A stretch of DNA of 64,000 bases, taken from contig NZ_CP071604.1 in NCBI RefSeq assembly GCF_017357225.1, positions 2,793,001 to 2,857,000 of the forward strand. The letters run 5' to 3'. Of the stretch, positions 44,285 to 52,139 are shown one piece after another. The notes beneath the pieces were generated by a model. It saw only the letters and a list, made by a program, of their open reading frames with translations, had not been told where the DNA came from and did no database searches. Origin of the DNA: Rhizobium binae (GTDB lineage: Bacteria; Pseudomonadota; Alphaproteobacteria; Rhizobiales; Rhizobiaceae). Both the position numbers and the translations under genes were made by a program. Numbering within the stretch: position 1 is the stretch's first letter; each line of letters opens with the position of its first letter.

Positions 44285-45307
44285 ATGACGGACGCCAAGA
44301 GCGGCATTTCGGGATTACGGCCGCATATTACGGTTATCGGCGTCGGCGGGGGCGGCGGCAACGCCATCAATAACATGATTGCGGAAAAGCTGGCGGGTGT
44401 CGAATTCGTCGCCGCAAACACGGACGCCCAGGTTCTCGCCACCTCAAAGGCGTCGCGCCGGATTCAGCTCGGGGCGAATGTGACGGAAGGCTTGGGTGCC
44501 GGTTCGCTGCCTGAGGTCGGTCACGCAGCCGCCGAGGAGTCGATCGACGAGATCATGGATCACCTGGCTGGCTCGCATATGTGTTTCGTCACCGCCGGCA
44601 TGGGCGGCGGTACGGGCACCGGCGCGGCCCCGGTCATCGCGCGCGCCGCACGCGCGGCTGGCATCCTGACGGTTGGCGTCGTCACCAAGCCCTTCACGTT
44701 CGAGGGCAATCGCCGCATGCGGACGGCCGAAGTCGGCATCGAGGCGCTTCGTCAGGCCGCCGATACTGTCATCGTCATTCCCAATCAGAACCTCTTCCGC
44801 ATCGCGGACGCGAAAACCACCTTCGCCGATGCCTTCATGACAGCCGACCGCGTGCTCTTTGCCGGCGTCGGCTGCATCACCGATCTCATCGTCAAGGAAG
44901 GCCTGATCAACCTCGATTTCGCCGATGTGAAGTCGGTCATGCAAGGCATGGGCCGCGCTATGATGGGCACCGGCGAAGCCGCCGGCGAAAGCCGGGCGAT
45001 GAAGGCGGCGGAAGCGGCAATCGCCAACCCGCTGCTCGACGATATTTCCATGAAGGGAGCCAGGGGCGTGCTGATCTCGATCTCCGGCGGTTCGGATATG
45101 ACGCTGTTCGAAGTCGACGAGGCGGCAAGCCGTATTCGCGACGAAGTGCAGGACGACGCCGATATCGTCGTCGGCGCGATCTTCGACCGCAGCCTGGACG
45201 GCAGGTTCCGCGTTTCCGTCGTGGCGACCGGCCTGGAAGCTAGCGCTCCCCCGCTATCGGCGCCCAATCACACGGCCGAACAAGTCCAGACGCGCACGTT
45301 GCAATAA
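44285..45307 (+). CDS. ftsZ2: truncated second FtsZ (FtsZ2)
   Basis: This 340-residue tubulin-fold GTPase contains the complete FtsZ core: [13 protein letters not shown] at 19-31, the GTP signature GGGTGTG at 107-113, and the T7 synergy loop NLDFAD at 209-214 for activating the neighbouring subunit. It ends shortly after the core, so the variable linker and the conserved C-terminal peptide that binds FtsA are missing. A second FtsZ of about 36 kDa with the same truncation is known from Sinorhizobium meliloti (ftsZ2) and is not essential there. AAAGGAGAGTGCG precedes the ATG. Confidence 0.88.
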   Translation: MTDAKSGISGLRPHITVIGVGGGGGNAINNMIAEKLAGVEFVAANTDAQVLATSKASRRIQLGANVTEGLGAGSLPEVGHAAAEESIDEIMDHLAGSHMCFVTAGMGGGTGTGAAPVIARAARAAGILTVGVVTKPFTFEGNRRMRTAEVGIEALRQAADTVIVIPNQNLFRIADAKTTFADAFMTADRVLFAGVGCITDLIVKEGLINLDFADVKSVMQGMGRAMMGTGEAAGESRAMKAAEAAIANPLLDDISMKGARGVLISISGGSDMTLFEVDEAASRIRDEVQDDADIVVGAIFDRSLDGRFRVSVVATGLEASAPPLSAPNHTAEQVQTRTLQ

Positions 45308-45409
45308 CACGCCCGCAGTATCCTGGCTTGCTCGCGGCTCCGGCCGGACAAACGTCGCTCCATCGCATAAAGTACGCGATAGGGCGACGTCACCGTTCGG
45401 GGGCCAAGG

Positions 45410-46939
45410 CTATCGGGCGAACAATATCTCCGAGATGTTGTGCACCACGGAGATTTCGTCGGTCATGGAGTTGGTGATGTAGATGGCATCCGCCGCCGCG
45501 TCATAGGACACGTTGGTGGTGGAGTCGTCTCCTGGTATGGCGATGTTGACATCGATTGCCGTCTTGATGCCGGTCTTGAAATCGAATGCCGTGCTCATGT
45601 GCTCGCTGCCGGACGAATCGCCGAAGAAGAACGTGCCGTCGACGGCAAAGCCGTAGCCGAGTGCGCCCGCCGCGAAGGTCTTGGATTCGATCGGGTTCAG
45701 CGTGTCGGGGTCGATCTTGGAGACCTGCCAGGTGGAATCATCGATCCGGCCGACGACGTAAATGCCGGTCGAATCCTGCATCGTGTTGACCGCAGTGAAG
45801 CCGTCCCAGTCGAACGTACCCGCTCCATTCTTGCCGATAAGGCCAGGGATCGGGTCGCCCTTCTGATCGAGCGATCCGTCTGCGGCATCCCACTTTGCGA
45901 GATAGGTCTGATCCGGGAAAGGATCCTCTTCCCCCCTCGCCTCGTTGGTTCTTCCGATGATTGCGCCGCCGCGGACCGTAAAATAGGTTCCGCCGATATC
46001 ATATTGGCCAAGGTCATAGTCGCCAAGAGAGATGGCGCCGCTGGCGTTGTCGGCCTCGAATGCGGAGGCGTTGTCGTAGATGTAAACCATGGAATCGTCG
46101 GGGAAACCATGGCCGGAGCTGACGTAATACCTGCCCGTCAGCGGATCGATCGCAACCCCTTGGAGTTCGTAATGGTCGAGGAAAGGCCGCACCGCCTCCG
46201 CCTGCGCCTCGACATGATCCGTCTTGACCGACTTGCCATCCGTGACGCCGTTCACCGTCAGTGAGATCACGCCGGCATCCGTGTGTCCGGTGCCGTCGGA
46301 GACCTTGTAATATTCAAGCGTCTCCGTGACATGCGCGCCGTCGTTGAGCCCTGCTTTCACGGCCGGGTCGAGATCATAGGTGAAGCTTCCGTCGGCTGCG
46401 AAGTGGAAGGTACCGAACTCGCCGGAGACCTCGGTGCTGCGATCGGTGCTGACGCTGGCGCCGTCGACCGAGCGCAGAAAGAGATGGCCCGCCTCCCCGT
46501 CGAGGTCGTTGGCAAGCACGTTGCCTTCCATCGCGCTGCCTTCGCGGAAGGTGAAGCCATCGTCGACCGCGACCGGCGGGCTGGTCACGCCATGAATGTC
46601 GAGCGTGAAATGGCCGACATCGGTATTGCCGGCGCCATCGGACATCTTGTAGCCGATCGTCTCGCGCAGCGTCATCCCGTCCCGGAAATCCAGCTTGGCC
46701 GCCTCGTTCAGCGTATAGGTATAGGAACCGTCGGCCTTGACGTGAAACATGCCGTACTCGCCGGCGATATCGGTGACCTGCCCGCTCTGCTTGGCGACAA
46801 TCCGCTCGCCGTCGAAGAAGCTGAGCGCCATGTGGCCGCTGGCGCCGGCCACGTCATTAGCCAGCAGATTGCCTGAGATTGCGTCGCTTTCGGAGACGCT
46901 GAGGTAATCGTCGATCGCTGTGGGTGCAGACACTGTCAT
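45410..46939 (-). CDS. VCBS/cadherin-like domain surface protein
   Basis: This 509-residue protein starts with two tandem VCBS modules of about 110 residues, each with a GNLLANDV or GNVLANDLD turn, a GEYGMFHVKADGSYTYTL or GEFGTFHFAADGSFTYDL strand pair and an SDG ending. Residues 240-509 have repeated DPLTGRYYV, IYVVGRIDDSTWQVSKIDP and YDAAADAIYITNS units that look like beta-propeller blades. The strong AAGGAGATATCC sets the ATG at 46939. There is no signal peptide; type I secretion is likely but not shown. The VCBS module also ends the beta-helix protein at 17435. Confidence 0.72.
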   Translation of the reverse strand: MTVSAPTAIDDYLSVSESDAISGNLLANDVAGASGHMALSFFDGERIVAKQSGQVTDIAGEYGMFHVKADGSYTYTLNEAAKLDFRDGMTLRETIGYKMSDGAGNTDVGHFTLDIHGVTSPPVAVDDGFTFREGSAMEGNVLANDLDGEAGHLFLRSVDGASVSTDRSTEVSGEFGTFHFAADGSFTYDLDPAVKAGLNDGAHVTETLEYYKVSDGTGHTDAGVISLTVNGVTDGKSVKTDHVEAQAEAVRPFLDHYELQGVAIDPLTGRYYVSSGHGFPDDSMVYIYDNASAFEADNASGAISLGDYDLGQYDIGGTYFTVRGGAIIGRTNEARGEEDPFPDQTYLAKWDAADGSLDQKGDPIPGLIGKNGAGTFDWDGFTAVNTMQDSTGIYVVGRIDDSTWQVSKIDPDTLNPIESKTFAAGALGYGFAVDGTFFFGDSSGSEHMSTAFDFKTGIKTAIDVNIAIPGDDSTTNVSYDAAADAIYITNSMTDEISVVHNISEILFAR

Positions 46940-47018
46940 GGATATCTCCTTCAAGATCCATTTCGCCGGTCAGCCGGAAGGAAAGCAGCCTACGCGGCGT
47001 GGGTCAAATGATTTTCTA

Positions 47019-47044
47019 GTGAAAGTAGTATTTTAGGCTTTCAC
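47019..47044. promoter_or_regulatory. inverted repeat upstream of the VCBS gene
   Basis: GTGAAAG (47019-47025) and CTTTCAC (47038-47044) form a perfect 7-bp dyad with a 12-nt AT-rich spacer, 80 bp upstream of the ATG at 46939. The position fits an operator or promoter element. Confidence 0.4.
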
Positions 47045-47206
47045 AGCTTTATTGTGTTATGCATCTCGGCATGGGAAGCGGAGGGCCAGGAGGCGAGTTT
47101 GGCGACGAAGCGATAAGGCAGGCGGGGATTCTTTCACGCGTCCCCTCGCCTCACTTCCTCCACCAGACCCCTGATCTTCACCATATCCGTCGTCGCGAAC
47201 CAAGCG

Positions 47207-47314
47207 GAGATCGGTCAACTTCAGGGTTTTCGCCGCCAGCAGCAGCTTGGCATTGGCTGATGCGGCAATCCGCAGGCTCATGCGCTCATCGTCTTCAACG
47301 GGCGCTCTCGGCAT
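47207..47314 (-). pseudogene. N-terminal remnant of a DUF1778 (TacA-like) antitoxin
   Basis: The minus strand encodes MPRAPVEDDERMSLRIAASA followed by a short helix, the standard opening of DUF1778 antitoxins, whose full length is about 90-100 residues. After about 36 residues the similarity ends and the frame continues with unrelated Gly/Arg-rich sequence to 47057. No GNAT toxin gene follows. I read it as what is left of a toxin-antitoxin pair. The rest of the 46940-47361 gap shows no gene. Confidence 0.5.
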
Positions 47315-47361
47315 GGCACGCTCTGTGCTTATTCGAAGCGTAGGTATGATCCTGACGCATG

Positions 47362-48198
47362 TCACCCCAGCACCTGCCTGATCTTCTCTGCATCCTCCGC
47401 CGTCGCGGGATTATACACCACCATGCTGAGGTCGGGCCGGCCGTCGACTTGAAACGCCGAATATTCGAAGGAAAGCAGCCCCAGCACCGGGTGTTTGATG
47501 TGCTTGGCGCCCTCGCCGTGGGTGCGCACGTCGTTGTCGCGCCACATGGCCAAGAATTCCGGGCTCTTGCGGCAGAGTTCGTCGACCAGCGGCTCGACTT
47601 GCTCCGCAGCCCCCGCACGCGCCGCATCCACCCGGAAGGCGGCGACGACGAGGCGGGCCACACTTTCCCAATCATATTGGGCGGCGCGCACGCGCGGGTC
47701 GAGGAAGATAAAGCGCAGCACGTTGCGCTCTTCCGGCGGCAGCGCGCCGTAATCGGTGAGCAGCACGGTCGCCGCGCGGTTCCAGGCGACAACGTCCCAG
47801 ATGGCGTTGCGGATCAGCGCCGGGCTCGGGTCCAGCGCATCGAGCACGCCCTGCAGGCGCGGCGTCACGCCTTCCTGCCTGCGATAGCGTACCTCCGGCG
47901 GCCGACCAAGGCCGATGAGGAAGAGATGCTCACGCTCGACATCGGTCAGCATCAAGGCGCGCGAAATCCGGTCGAGCACGTCGGCGGAGGGCGCGCCGCC
48001 GCGGCCCTGCTCCAGCCAGGTATACCAGGTGGGGCTGATATTGGCGCGGCTCGCCACCTCTTCACGGCGCAGGCCCGGCGTGCGCCGTCTCTCCCCCGCG
48101 AAACCGAAGGCGGCCGGATCGAGCTTGGCGCGAAGGCCCCTGAGATAGGAACCCAGCCGGTTTTCGGAGGTAACGAATTCGCTCATCCTGTTAGCCAT
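47362..48198 (-). CDS. XRE family regulator with MmyB-like ligand domain
   Basis: This 278-residue regulator has an N-terminal helix-turn-helix (residues 14-85, with RRTPGLRREEVASRANISPTWYTWLEQGR) and an MmyB-like PAS-fold domain (about 105-275, with NAIWDVVAWNRAA and LLSFEYSAFQVDGRPDLSMVVY). Such proteins bind fatty-acid-like or other small ligands and usually repress a neighbouring oxidoreductase gene. The first ATG at 48198 overlaps a TATAAT sequence, so the second ATG at 48186 may be the real start. It is divergent to the SDR gene at 48278. Confidence 0.85.
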   Translation of the reverse strand: MANRMSEFVTSENRLGSYLRGLRAKLDPAAFGFAGERRRTPGLRREEVASRANISPTWYTWLEQGRGGAPSADVLDRISRALMLTDVEREHLFLIGLGRPPEVRYRRQEGVTPRLQGVLDALDPSPALIRNAIWDVVAWNRAATVLLTDYGALPPEERNVLRFIFLDPRVRAAQYDWESVARLVVAAFRVDAARAGAAEQVEPLVDELCRKSPEFLAMWRDNDVRTHGEGAKHIKHPVLGLLSFEYSAFQVDGRPDLSMVVYNPATAEDAEKIRQVLG

Positions 48199-48200
48199 TA

Positions 48201-48232
48201 TACCATGATAAGGTCACTACTTTACCATGATA
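48201..48232. promoter_or_regulatory. direct-repeat operator between the MmyB regulator and SDR gene
   Basis: TACCATGATA occurs at 48201-48210 and again at 48223-48232, exactly 22 bp (two helical turns) apart. One copy overlaps the TATAAT-like minus-strand promoter element. This is a good candidate binding site for the adjacent regulator. Confidence 0.6.
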
Positions 48233-48277
48233 GCGCTCTCGCCGATACCTGTCTCCAGCCTACCAGGAGATATCGAC

Positions 48278-49168
48278 ATGCGCATATTCGTCACCGGAGC
48301 CACAGGCTGGGTCGGCTCGGCCGTCGTCAACGAACTGATCGCCGCCGGCCATCAGGTACTCGGCCTCACCCGCTCGGAAAAAGGCGCCAAAGAACTGGCG
48401 GCCGCCGGCGCTGCGATCCATCGTGGCACGCTGGAAGATCTGGAAAGCCTGAAGTGCGGCGCGGCCGAAACCGACGGCGTGATCCACACCGGCTTCAACC
48501 ACGATTTCTCGAACTTTGCCGAAAACTGCGCGCTCGACCGGCACGCCATCGAGGCGATCGGCGAAGCCCTCCAGGGCTCCGACCGGCCGCTGCTGGTGAC
48601 CGCAGGCCTCGGCCATGCATCCGGCCGTATCGCCACCGAGAACGACCCGCCGATGCCGACCACCGAGACCTATCCCCGCGCCTCGGAAATCACCGCCGTA
48701 TCGCTTGCGGCGCGTGGGCTGCGCGCCTCCACCGTCCGGCTGCCGCCCTCCGTGCACGGCCATGGCGACCATGGCTTCGTGCCGATCCTGATCGAGACCG
48801 CCCGGCGCACGGGCATGTCCGCCTATATCGGTGAAGGCCAGAACCGCTGGCCGGCGGTGCACAGGCGCGATGCCGCCCGGGTCTATCGCCTGGCAATCGA
48901 GCGCGGAGCTGCTGGCGGGCCGTTCCTCGCCGTCGCCGAACAGGGCGTCGTCTTCAAGGAGATCGCCGAGCTGATCGGCCGTCGATTGAACGTGCCGGCC
49001 ATCTCGCTCTCGCCGGACGAAGCAGCGCAGCACTTCGGCTGGTTCGGAATGTTCGCCGGCCTCGACGTGCCGACGTCGAGCGCGAACACCCGCGCATTGT
49101 TGGGCTGGGAGCCGGAACAGCCCGGGCTGCTCGCAGACATCGATCATCCGGCGTATTTCGGCGGATAG
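48278..49168 (+). CDS. NAD(P)-dependent extended SDR / NAD-dependent epimerase-like protein
   Basis: This 296-residue protein has the Rossmann motif [13 protein letters not shown] at residues 5-17. It resembles extended SDRs such as nucleoside-sugar epimerases and NmrA-like reductases. The expected Tyr-x3-Lys pair is not clear: the candidate region reads TYPRASEI, with Ser where Lys should be, so it may be catalytically atypical. The ATG at 48278 follows CAGGAGATATCGAC. It is the probable target of the divergent MmyB-type regulator. Confidence 0.78.
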   Translation: MRIFVTGATGWVGSAVVNELIAAGHQVLGLTRSEKGAKELAAAGAAIHRGTLEDLESLKCGAAETDGVIHTGFNHDFSNFAENCALDRHAIEAIGEALQGSDRPLLVTAGLGHASGRIATENDPPMPTTETYPRASEITAVSLAARGLRASTVRLPPSVHGHGDHGFVPILIETARRTGMSAYIGEGQNRWPAVHRRDAARVYRLAIERGAAGGPFLAVAEQGVVFKEIAELIGRRLNVPAISLSPDEAAQHFGWFGMFAGLDVPTSSANTRALLGWEPEQPGLLADIDHPAYFGG

Positions 49169-49217
49169 GCTACCGGTGATGGAACGCGGAAGCAGGCGAG
49201 ACGTTGCCACGATTCCG

Positions 49218-49260
49218 CTTCTCCCTCGGGGGAGAAGATGCCGGCAGGCGATGAAGGGGC
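49218..49260. repeat. hairpin-type intergenic element after the SDR gene
   Basis: CTTCTCCC (49218-49225) and GGGAGAAG (49230-49237) form a perfect 8-bp stem with a 4-nt loop, followed by ATGCCGGCAGGCGATGAAGGGGC. As I recall, this combination is frequent between rhizobial genes. A GGAAC-N16-CGTT sequence at 49183-49207 precedes it, but no plus-strand gene follows. Confidence 0.5.
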
Positions 49261-49320
49261 CACGCGGCACACCTTCCAATATGACAGCCGCGAAGCACGA
49301 GCCGGCGCGCCGCAAGCCTG

Positions 49321-49530
49321 CTACCGCATCCGCCCTTCATTCATGTCGGCCGGATCGTAATTGACATCCCAATCCTTCTTCGGCTTCTTCGTCCCCGGCG
49401 GATCCCTGTTCACCGTAGCGTCCTCCGAGCCGGTGATGACGGTCGGCTTGGCGCTGGCGACGCCGCTGGCTTTGCGGTCGGCGCGGGATTTGGCGAACTG
49501 GCCGGCGGCGTCTTTTTCGGGGTGGGTCAT
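49321..49530 (-). CDS. small hydrophilic hypothetical protein
   Basis: This 69-residue, highly charged protein is rich in Lys, Asp and Pro (MTHPEKDAAGQFAKSRADRK, then DPPGTKKPKKDWDVNYDP). It begins one base after the stop of the gene at 49532, so the two form an operon. Its composition is typical of disordered stress-related proteins. I do not know a function. It would be expressed from the EcfG-type promoter at 49761-49785. Confidence 0.6.
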   Translation of the reverse strand: MTHPEKDAAGQFAKSRADRKASGVASAKPTVITGSEDATVNRDPPGTKKPKKDWDVNYDPADMNEGRMR

Positions 49531-49531
49531 C

Positions 49532-49732
49532 TCATTCGCCTTTCTGCTTCATCGCGTCGCCCAGATCCTTCATCTCGGGGTCGCGGTTGTTTTCGCCTTT
49601 CGCGTCGCGGTTCTTATCGGGATCGTCTTTGGGTTTCAGGTAGCCGCGCGGGGTATTGCCCTTCGGGCCTTCCCAGCGTGGGGATTGATCGGTGGTGCCG
49701 GGCGCACCGTCTCTGGGGGTCGTCATGCCCAT
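49532..49732 (-). CDS. small hydrophilic hypothetical protein, likely stress-induced
   Basis: This 66-residue protein is rich in Gly, Asp, Lys and Pro (GMTTPRDGAPGTTDQSPRWE, DPDKNRDAKGENNRDPEMKD) and should be intrinsically disordered. The ATG at 49732 follows CAAGGAGAAACGACA. A GGAAC-N16-GGTT promoter lies 29-53 bp upstream, of the type read by the alphaproteobacterial general-stress sigma factor EcfG. It leads a two-gene operon. Confidence 0.65.
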   Translation of the reverse strand: MGMTTPRDGAPGTTDQSPRWEGPKGNTPRGYLKPKDDPDKNRDAKGENNRDPEMKDLGDAMKQKGE

Positions 49733-49760
49733 TGTCGTTTCTCCTTGGTTGAACAGGGAA

Positions 49761-49785
49761 AACCGCAAAGTGCGGCAACTGTTCC
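49761..49785 (-). promoter_or_regulatory. EcfG-type general-stress promoter
   Basis: On the minus strand GGAAC (49785-49781) is followed by 16 nt and GGTT (49764-49761), which fits the EcfG consensus GGAAC-N16/17-cGTT except for one base. The ATG of the small hydrophilic gene is 29 nt further on. Confidence 0.55.
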
Positions 49786-49789
49786 CGGC

Positions 49790-50133
49790 TTATCGAAGCG
49801 AGGCGAGCCTCGTGCAGCCAAAGGCAAGCAGCGCGACGGCGGCATTGACCGCATGCGAATATTCCCACTGGCGACGCAGCGTCTCCCAATCATCCGGCTG
49901 CAAGGTCGCTGCGTTCGCCGGCTGGGTGAAAAGCATGAAGATGACGAGGTTGAGCACGATCGGCACAGCGGCAGCGTCCGAGAGCGTCTAGGCCGGCGCA
50001 TCGGCCTTGAGCACGATGGCATTGCCGATATTGGCGAGGAAGGCGAGCGCCAGCAGCAGGCCGACGATCCGCCAGTCGGCGCCGGCGCGATGAGCGCCAG
50101 GCAGGTAATGATGACGGCAAGGAATCTGATGAG
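49790..50133 (-). pseudogene. decayed DUF1772-like membrane protein gene
   Basis: The 3' part reads IVLNLVIFMLFTQPANAATL, then PDDWETLRRQWEYSHAVNAAVALLAF, which matches the C-terminus of DUF1772-type inner-membrane proteins. It is interrupted by an in-frame TAG near 49988. Further upstream, a first membrane helix (LIRFLAVIITCLALIAPA) is in another frame, and the segment that normally links it to the second helix is missing. So a deletion, a frameshift and a stop have accumulated. The family is an inference from pattern memory. Confidence 0.6.
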
Positions 50134-50174
50134 GGCGGAACCGGCGCCGGCAGGCGAGCTTCCCCGAAAATATG

Positions 50175-50199
50175 GAACTCACTCCTGCCCGAACGGTTC
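50175..50199 (+). promoter_or_regulatory. EcfG-type general-stress promoter
   Basis: GGAAC (50175-50179), 16 nt, then GGTT (50196-50199), the same arrangement as at 49785-49761 on the other strand. The ATG of the small gene at 50235 is 35 nt downstream. Confidence 0.55.
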
Positions 50200-50234
50200 C
50201 CCTGAAGTCCCCAACCCGAGACATGGAGCCCGAC

Positions 50235-50408
50235 ATGAGCAAGACGAACGTCCGCGAACTTCAGAAACGCGCCGAACAGCAGGTCAGAAATACCAGCGCC
50301 GGCGGCCACCTCGGTGGCACCTATTTCGGCCAGCAACCCGACGGAAAAACCGCCTCGGATACGACCAACGACAGCGCCAAGGCCCGGCCGAACGACGGCA
50401 GCAATTGA
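50235..50408 (+). CDS. small hydrophilic hypothetical protein, likely stress-induced
   Basis: This 57-residue protein starts MSKTNVRELQKRAEQQVRNT with a short amphipathic helix and ends in a disordered Gly/Asn/Asp-rich tail. The ATG at 50235 has a partial ribosome site (TGGAGCCCGAC). It has its own EcfG-type promoter and a perfect terminator hairpin behind it, so it is a well delimited single-gene unit. The function is unknown. Confidence 0.65.
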   Translation: MSKTNVRELQKRAEQQVRNTSAGGHLGGTYFGQQPDGKTASDTTNDSAKARPNDGSN

Positions 50409-50451
50409 GCAGGCACGGCCTCAAGGACAAGATATCCGACCAGCTCATCGA

Positions 50452-50481
50452 TCACTCACCGCGGGGCTGCGCGGTGAGTGA
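50452..50481 (+). terminator. rho-independent-type terminator
   Basis: TCACTCACCGCG and CGCGGTGAGTGA form a perfect 12-bp stem with a 6-nt loop, followed by TTCTTGG. It lies 43 bp behind the small stress gene. The T-run is short, so strength is uncertain. Confidence 0.65.
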
Positions 50482-50634
50482 TTCTTGGAACAGACGTGAG
50501 CGCGGCCGGCTTTCCTCCAACGTCTACCATCTTCAGCGCCTGTCATTGAACGGCGTCGACCATTTCGTCGAGATGTCGTGAAACTTCTTGTCCCCGATCG
50601 ACTTTCTACAACGAGGCGAAACAAGGAGCTCCAA

Positions 50635-50964
50635 ATGTCCGGCGAAGCCGAAAACAACGCTAAAACCGCCATCGTTCCGGTTCAGAGCGCGTCATTAGCC
50701 GAGCAAGCCGCCACCGCGGCGGCGCTTGAAGACATGCAAAAGGCAAGCCTCGAACCCCTTCAGGCCGCGCCGGCGCCGGCGCCGGCAGCGGCGCGATTTT
50801 CCTGGCACCTCGATCCGCAGGAAATGGCCAAGCTGATCTCTGATCTATGGACACTGCCAATGGTCTTCTGGTCGACGGGCCAATTCTTAGCCTATTCCCT
50901 CTGGCTGTCCTCGCTGCCTCCTGCGGCCGAAACGATGGATCCGATCGGTCAACGCATGGTTTAG
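50635..50964 (+). CDS. hypothetical protein with alanine/proline-rich spacer
   Basis: This 109-residue protein starts at an ATG after AAGGAGCTCCAA. An Ala-rich helical region (residues 15-40) is followed by a repeated Ala-Pro stretch (LQAAPAPAPAAARF). It ends in a conserved-looking block (DPQEMAKLISDLWTLPMVF, then WSTGQFLAYSLWLSSLPP). The layout is somewhat like a short phasin-type or membrane-surface protein, but I cannot name a family. It sits between the small stress proteins and the SRPBCC gene. Confidence 0.6.
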   Translation: MSGEAENNAKTAIVPVQSASLAEQAATAAALEDMQKASLEPLQAAPAPAPAAARFSWHLDPQEMAKLISDLWTLPMVFWSTGQFLAYSLWLSSLPPAAETMDPIGQRMV

Positions 50965-51124
50965 CAAAGCGATCGATCGCCGGCCATCACTCCAGAGCTC
51001 TATGGAACGTCGCCTTTCCGCCCTCATTCCAGGCATATTTCCGGATGAGGGCCGGAGAGGCAAAGCGCCGGCGCCAGGAGCAGGCGCAGCCGGGTGGCCG
51101 CTTTTCAAGCCCAGCGCAGGCGGT

Positions 51125-51568
51125 TTATCCCTTGATATCCGGCTCGACGACCTTGGCGAGGTTGCGCAGCGATTCCTGCCAGCCGAGGTAGCAGGCCTCG
51201 GGCGGGATGACGTCGGGCACGCCGGCCTGGGTGATGTTCACTTCTGTGCCGACCGAGACTTTTTTCAGCGTCACGGTCACGTCCATTTCGCCCGGCAGGT
51301 TGGGGTCTTCGAACTTGTCGGTATAGCGAACCTTTTCGCCCGGGACGAGCTCGAGGAATTCGCCGCCGAAGGCGTGGCTGTTGCCGGTGGTGAAATTGCG
51401 GAAGGACATTCTGAAGGTGCCGCCGACTGCCGGTTCCAGATGATGCACGGTGCAGAGAAAACCGTTCGGCGGAAGCCATTTGGCGAGTGCGTCTGCCTCG
51501 ATGAAGGCGCGATAGACCTTTTCCGGGCTGGTCGCGAGAACGCGGTGCAGGCGTATGGTGTTCGGCAT
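51125..51568 (-). CDS. SRPBCC (AHSA1-like) domain protein
   Basis: This 147-residue protein has the START-like helix-grip fold of AHSA1: an N-terminal strand with VLATSPEKVYRAFIEADALAKWL, the GGTFRMSFRN region, and the C-terminal long helix ACYLGWQESLRNLAKVVEP. These proteins bind small hydrophobic ligands or act as co-chaperone-like modules; the ligand is unknown. The gene is in a group of small stress or detoxification genes on the minus strand. The ATG at 51568 has a weak ribosome site. Confidence 0.8.
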   Translation of the reverse strand: MPNTIRLHRVLATSPEKVYRAFIEADALAKWLPPNGFLCTVHHLEPAVGGTFRMSFRNFTTGNSHAFGGEFLELVPGEKVRYTDKFEDPNLPGEMDVTVTLKKVSVGTEVNITQAGVPDVIPPEACYLGWQESLRNLAKVVEPDIKG

Positions 51569-51681
51569 GGTCGTGATCCTCTGATGGACGGAATGAACGA
51601 GCTAAGGACGGACAAGCCTCTGCCGATCCGACATGGGATCGATCTTTTCTTCGAGGAAAATCGCTCGGAGCCGTGCGGGTA

Positions 51682-52095
51682 TCAGCTCGGCATGCCCTCG
51701 AACTGCGGAAGGTGCAGCGGCGTTGCCCAGGCCAACCGCCGTTTGGTGAACATCTCGACTCCCGGCTGTATCAGTTCTGGCCGGTCCAGACTGCCGAGGG
51801 TGATAAAGACCAGGCCGGGGAAACTTTCGAGGTTGCTGCTGAACAGCCTCGCCCCGCAATCGGGGCAAAAGTTGCGATCCAGCCCTTTGCCGGAATCGGC
51901 GATGTAGTGAAATGCTTTCGGGTTGCCGGCCACCAGGGTGAAATCATCCTGCGGCACGGCAAAGAAGGTGGCGGCCTCGCCGCCCGAGGCCTTCTTGCAA
52001 TCCAGACAATGGCAGTCGGCGACAAAGGTCGGATCGGTATCGAAGGTAAACTGCACCGCGCCGCAGGCGCATTTCCCAGTATACTTCTTGCTCAT
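51682..52095 (-). CDS. GFA/CENP-V family zinc protein
   Basis: This 137-residue protein has the GFA zinc ligands: KCACGAV near the N-terminus, DCHCLDCKK at about residue 30 and CPDCGARLF near residue 80. It is a second member besides the gene at 1236, with the more usual arrangement. The ATG at 52095 follows GAAAGGCGCTTGGC; the frame to 52134 is not needed. Glutathione-adduct handling is suggested for some members but not shown here. It lies 44 bp behind the DJ-1 family gene and may be cotranscribed with it. Confidence 0.78.
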   Translation of the reverse strand: MSKKYTGKCACGAVQFTFDTDPTFVADCHCLDCKKASGGEAATFFAVPQDDFTLVAGNPKAFHYIADSGKGLDRNFCPDCGARLFSSNLESFPGLVFITLGSLDRPELIQPGVEMFTKRRLAWATPLHLPQFEGMPS

Positions 52096-52139
52096 GCCAA
52101 GCGCCTTTCCTCTGGTGTTGGAATGCCGACCCATTGGCC

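Noticed and set aside
44038..44442. N-terminal extension of the exported proline-rich protein up to 44442
   Set aside because: It would cross the divergent ftsZ2 start; a signal peptide and ribosome site fix the start at 44037.
49238..49360. 40-codon plus-strand frame behind a GGGGGAGAAG sequence and an EcfG-like promoter
   Set aside because: The ribosome site is one arm of a common intergenic hairpin and the frame runs into the end of a minus-strand gene.
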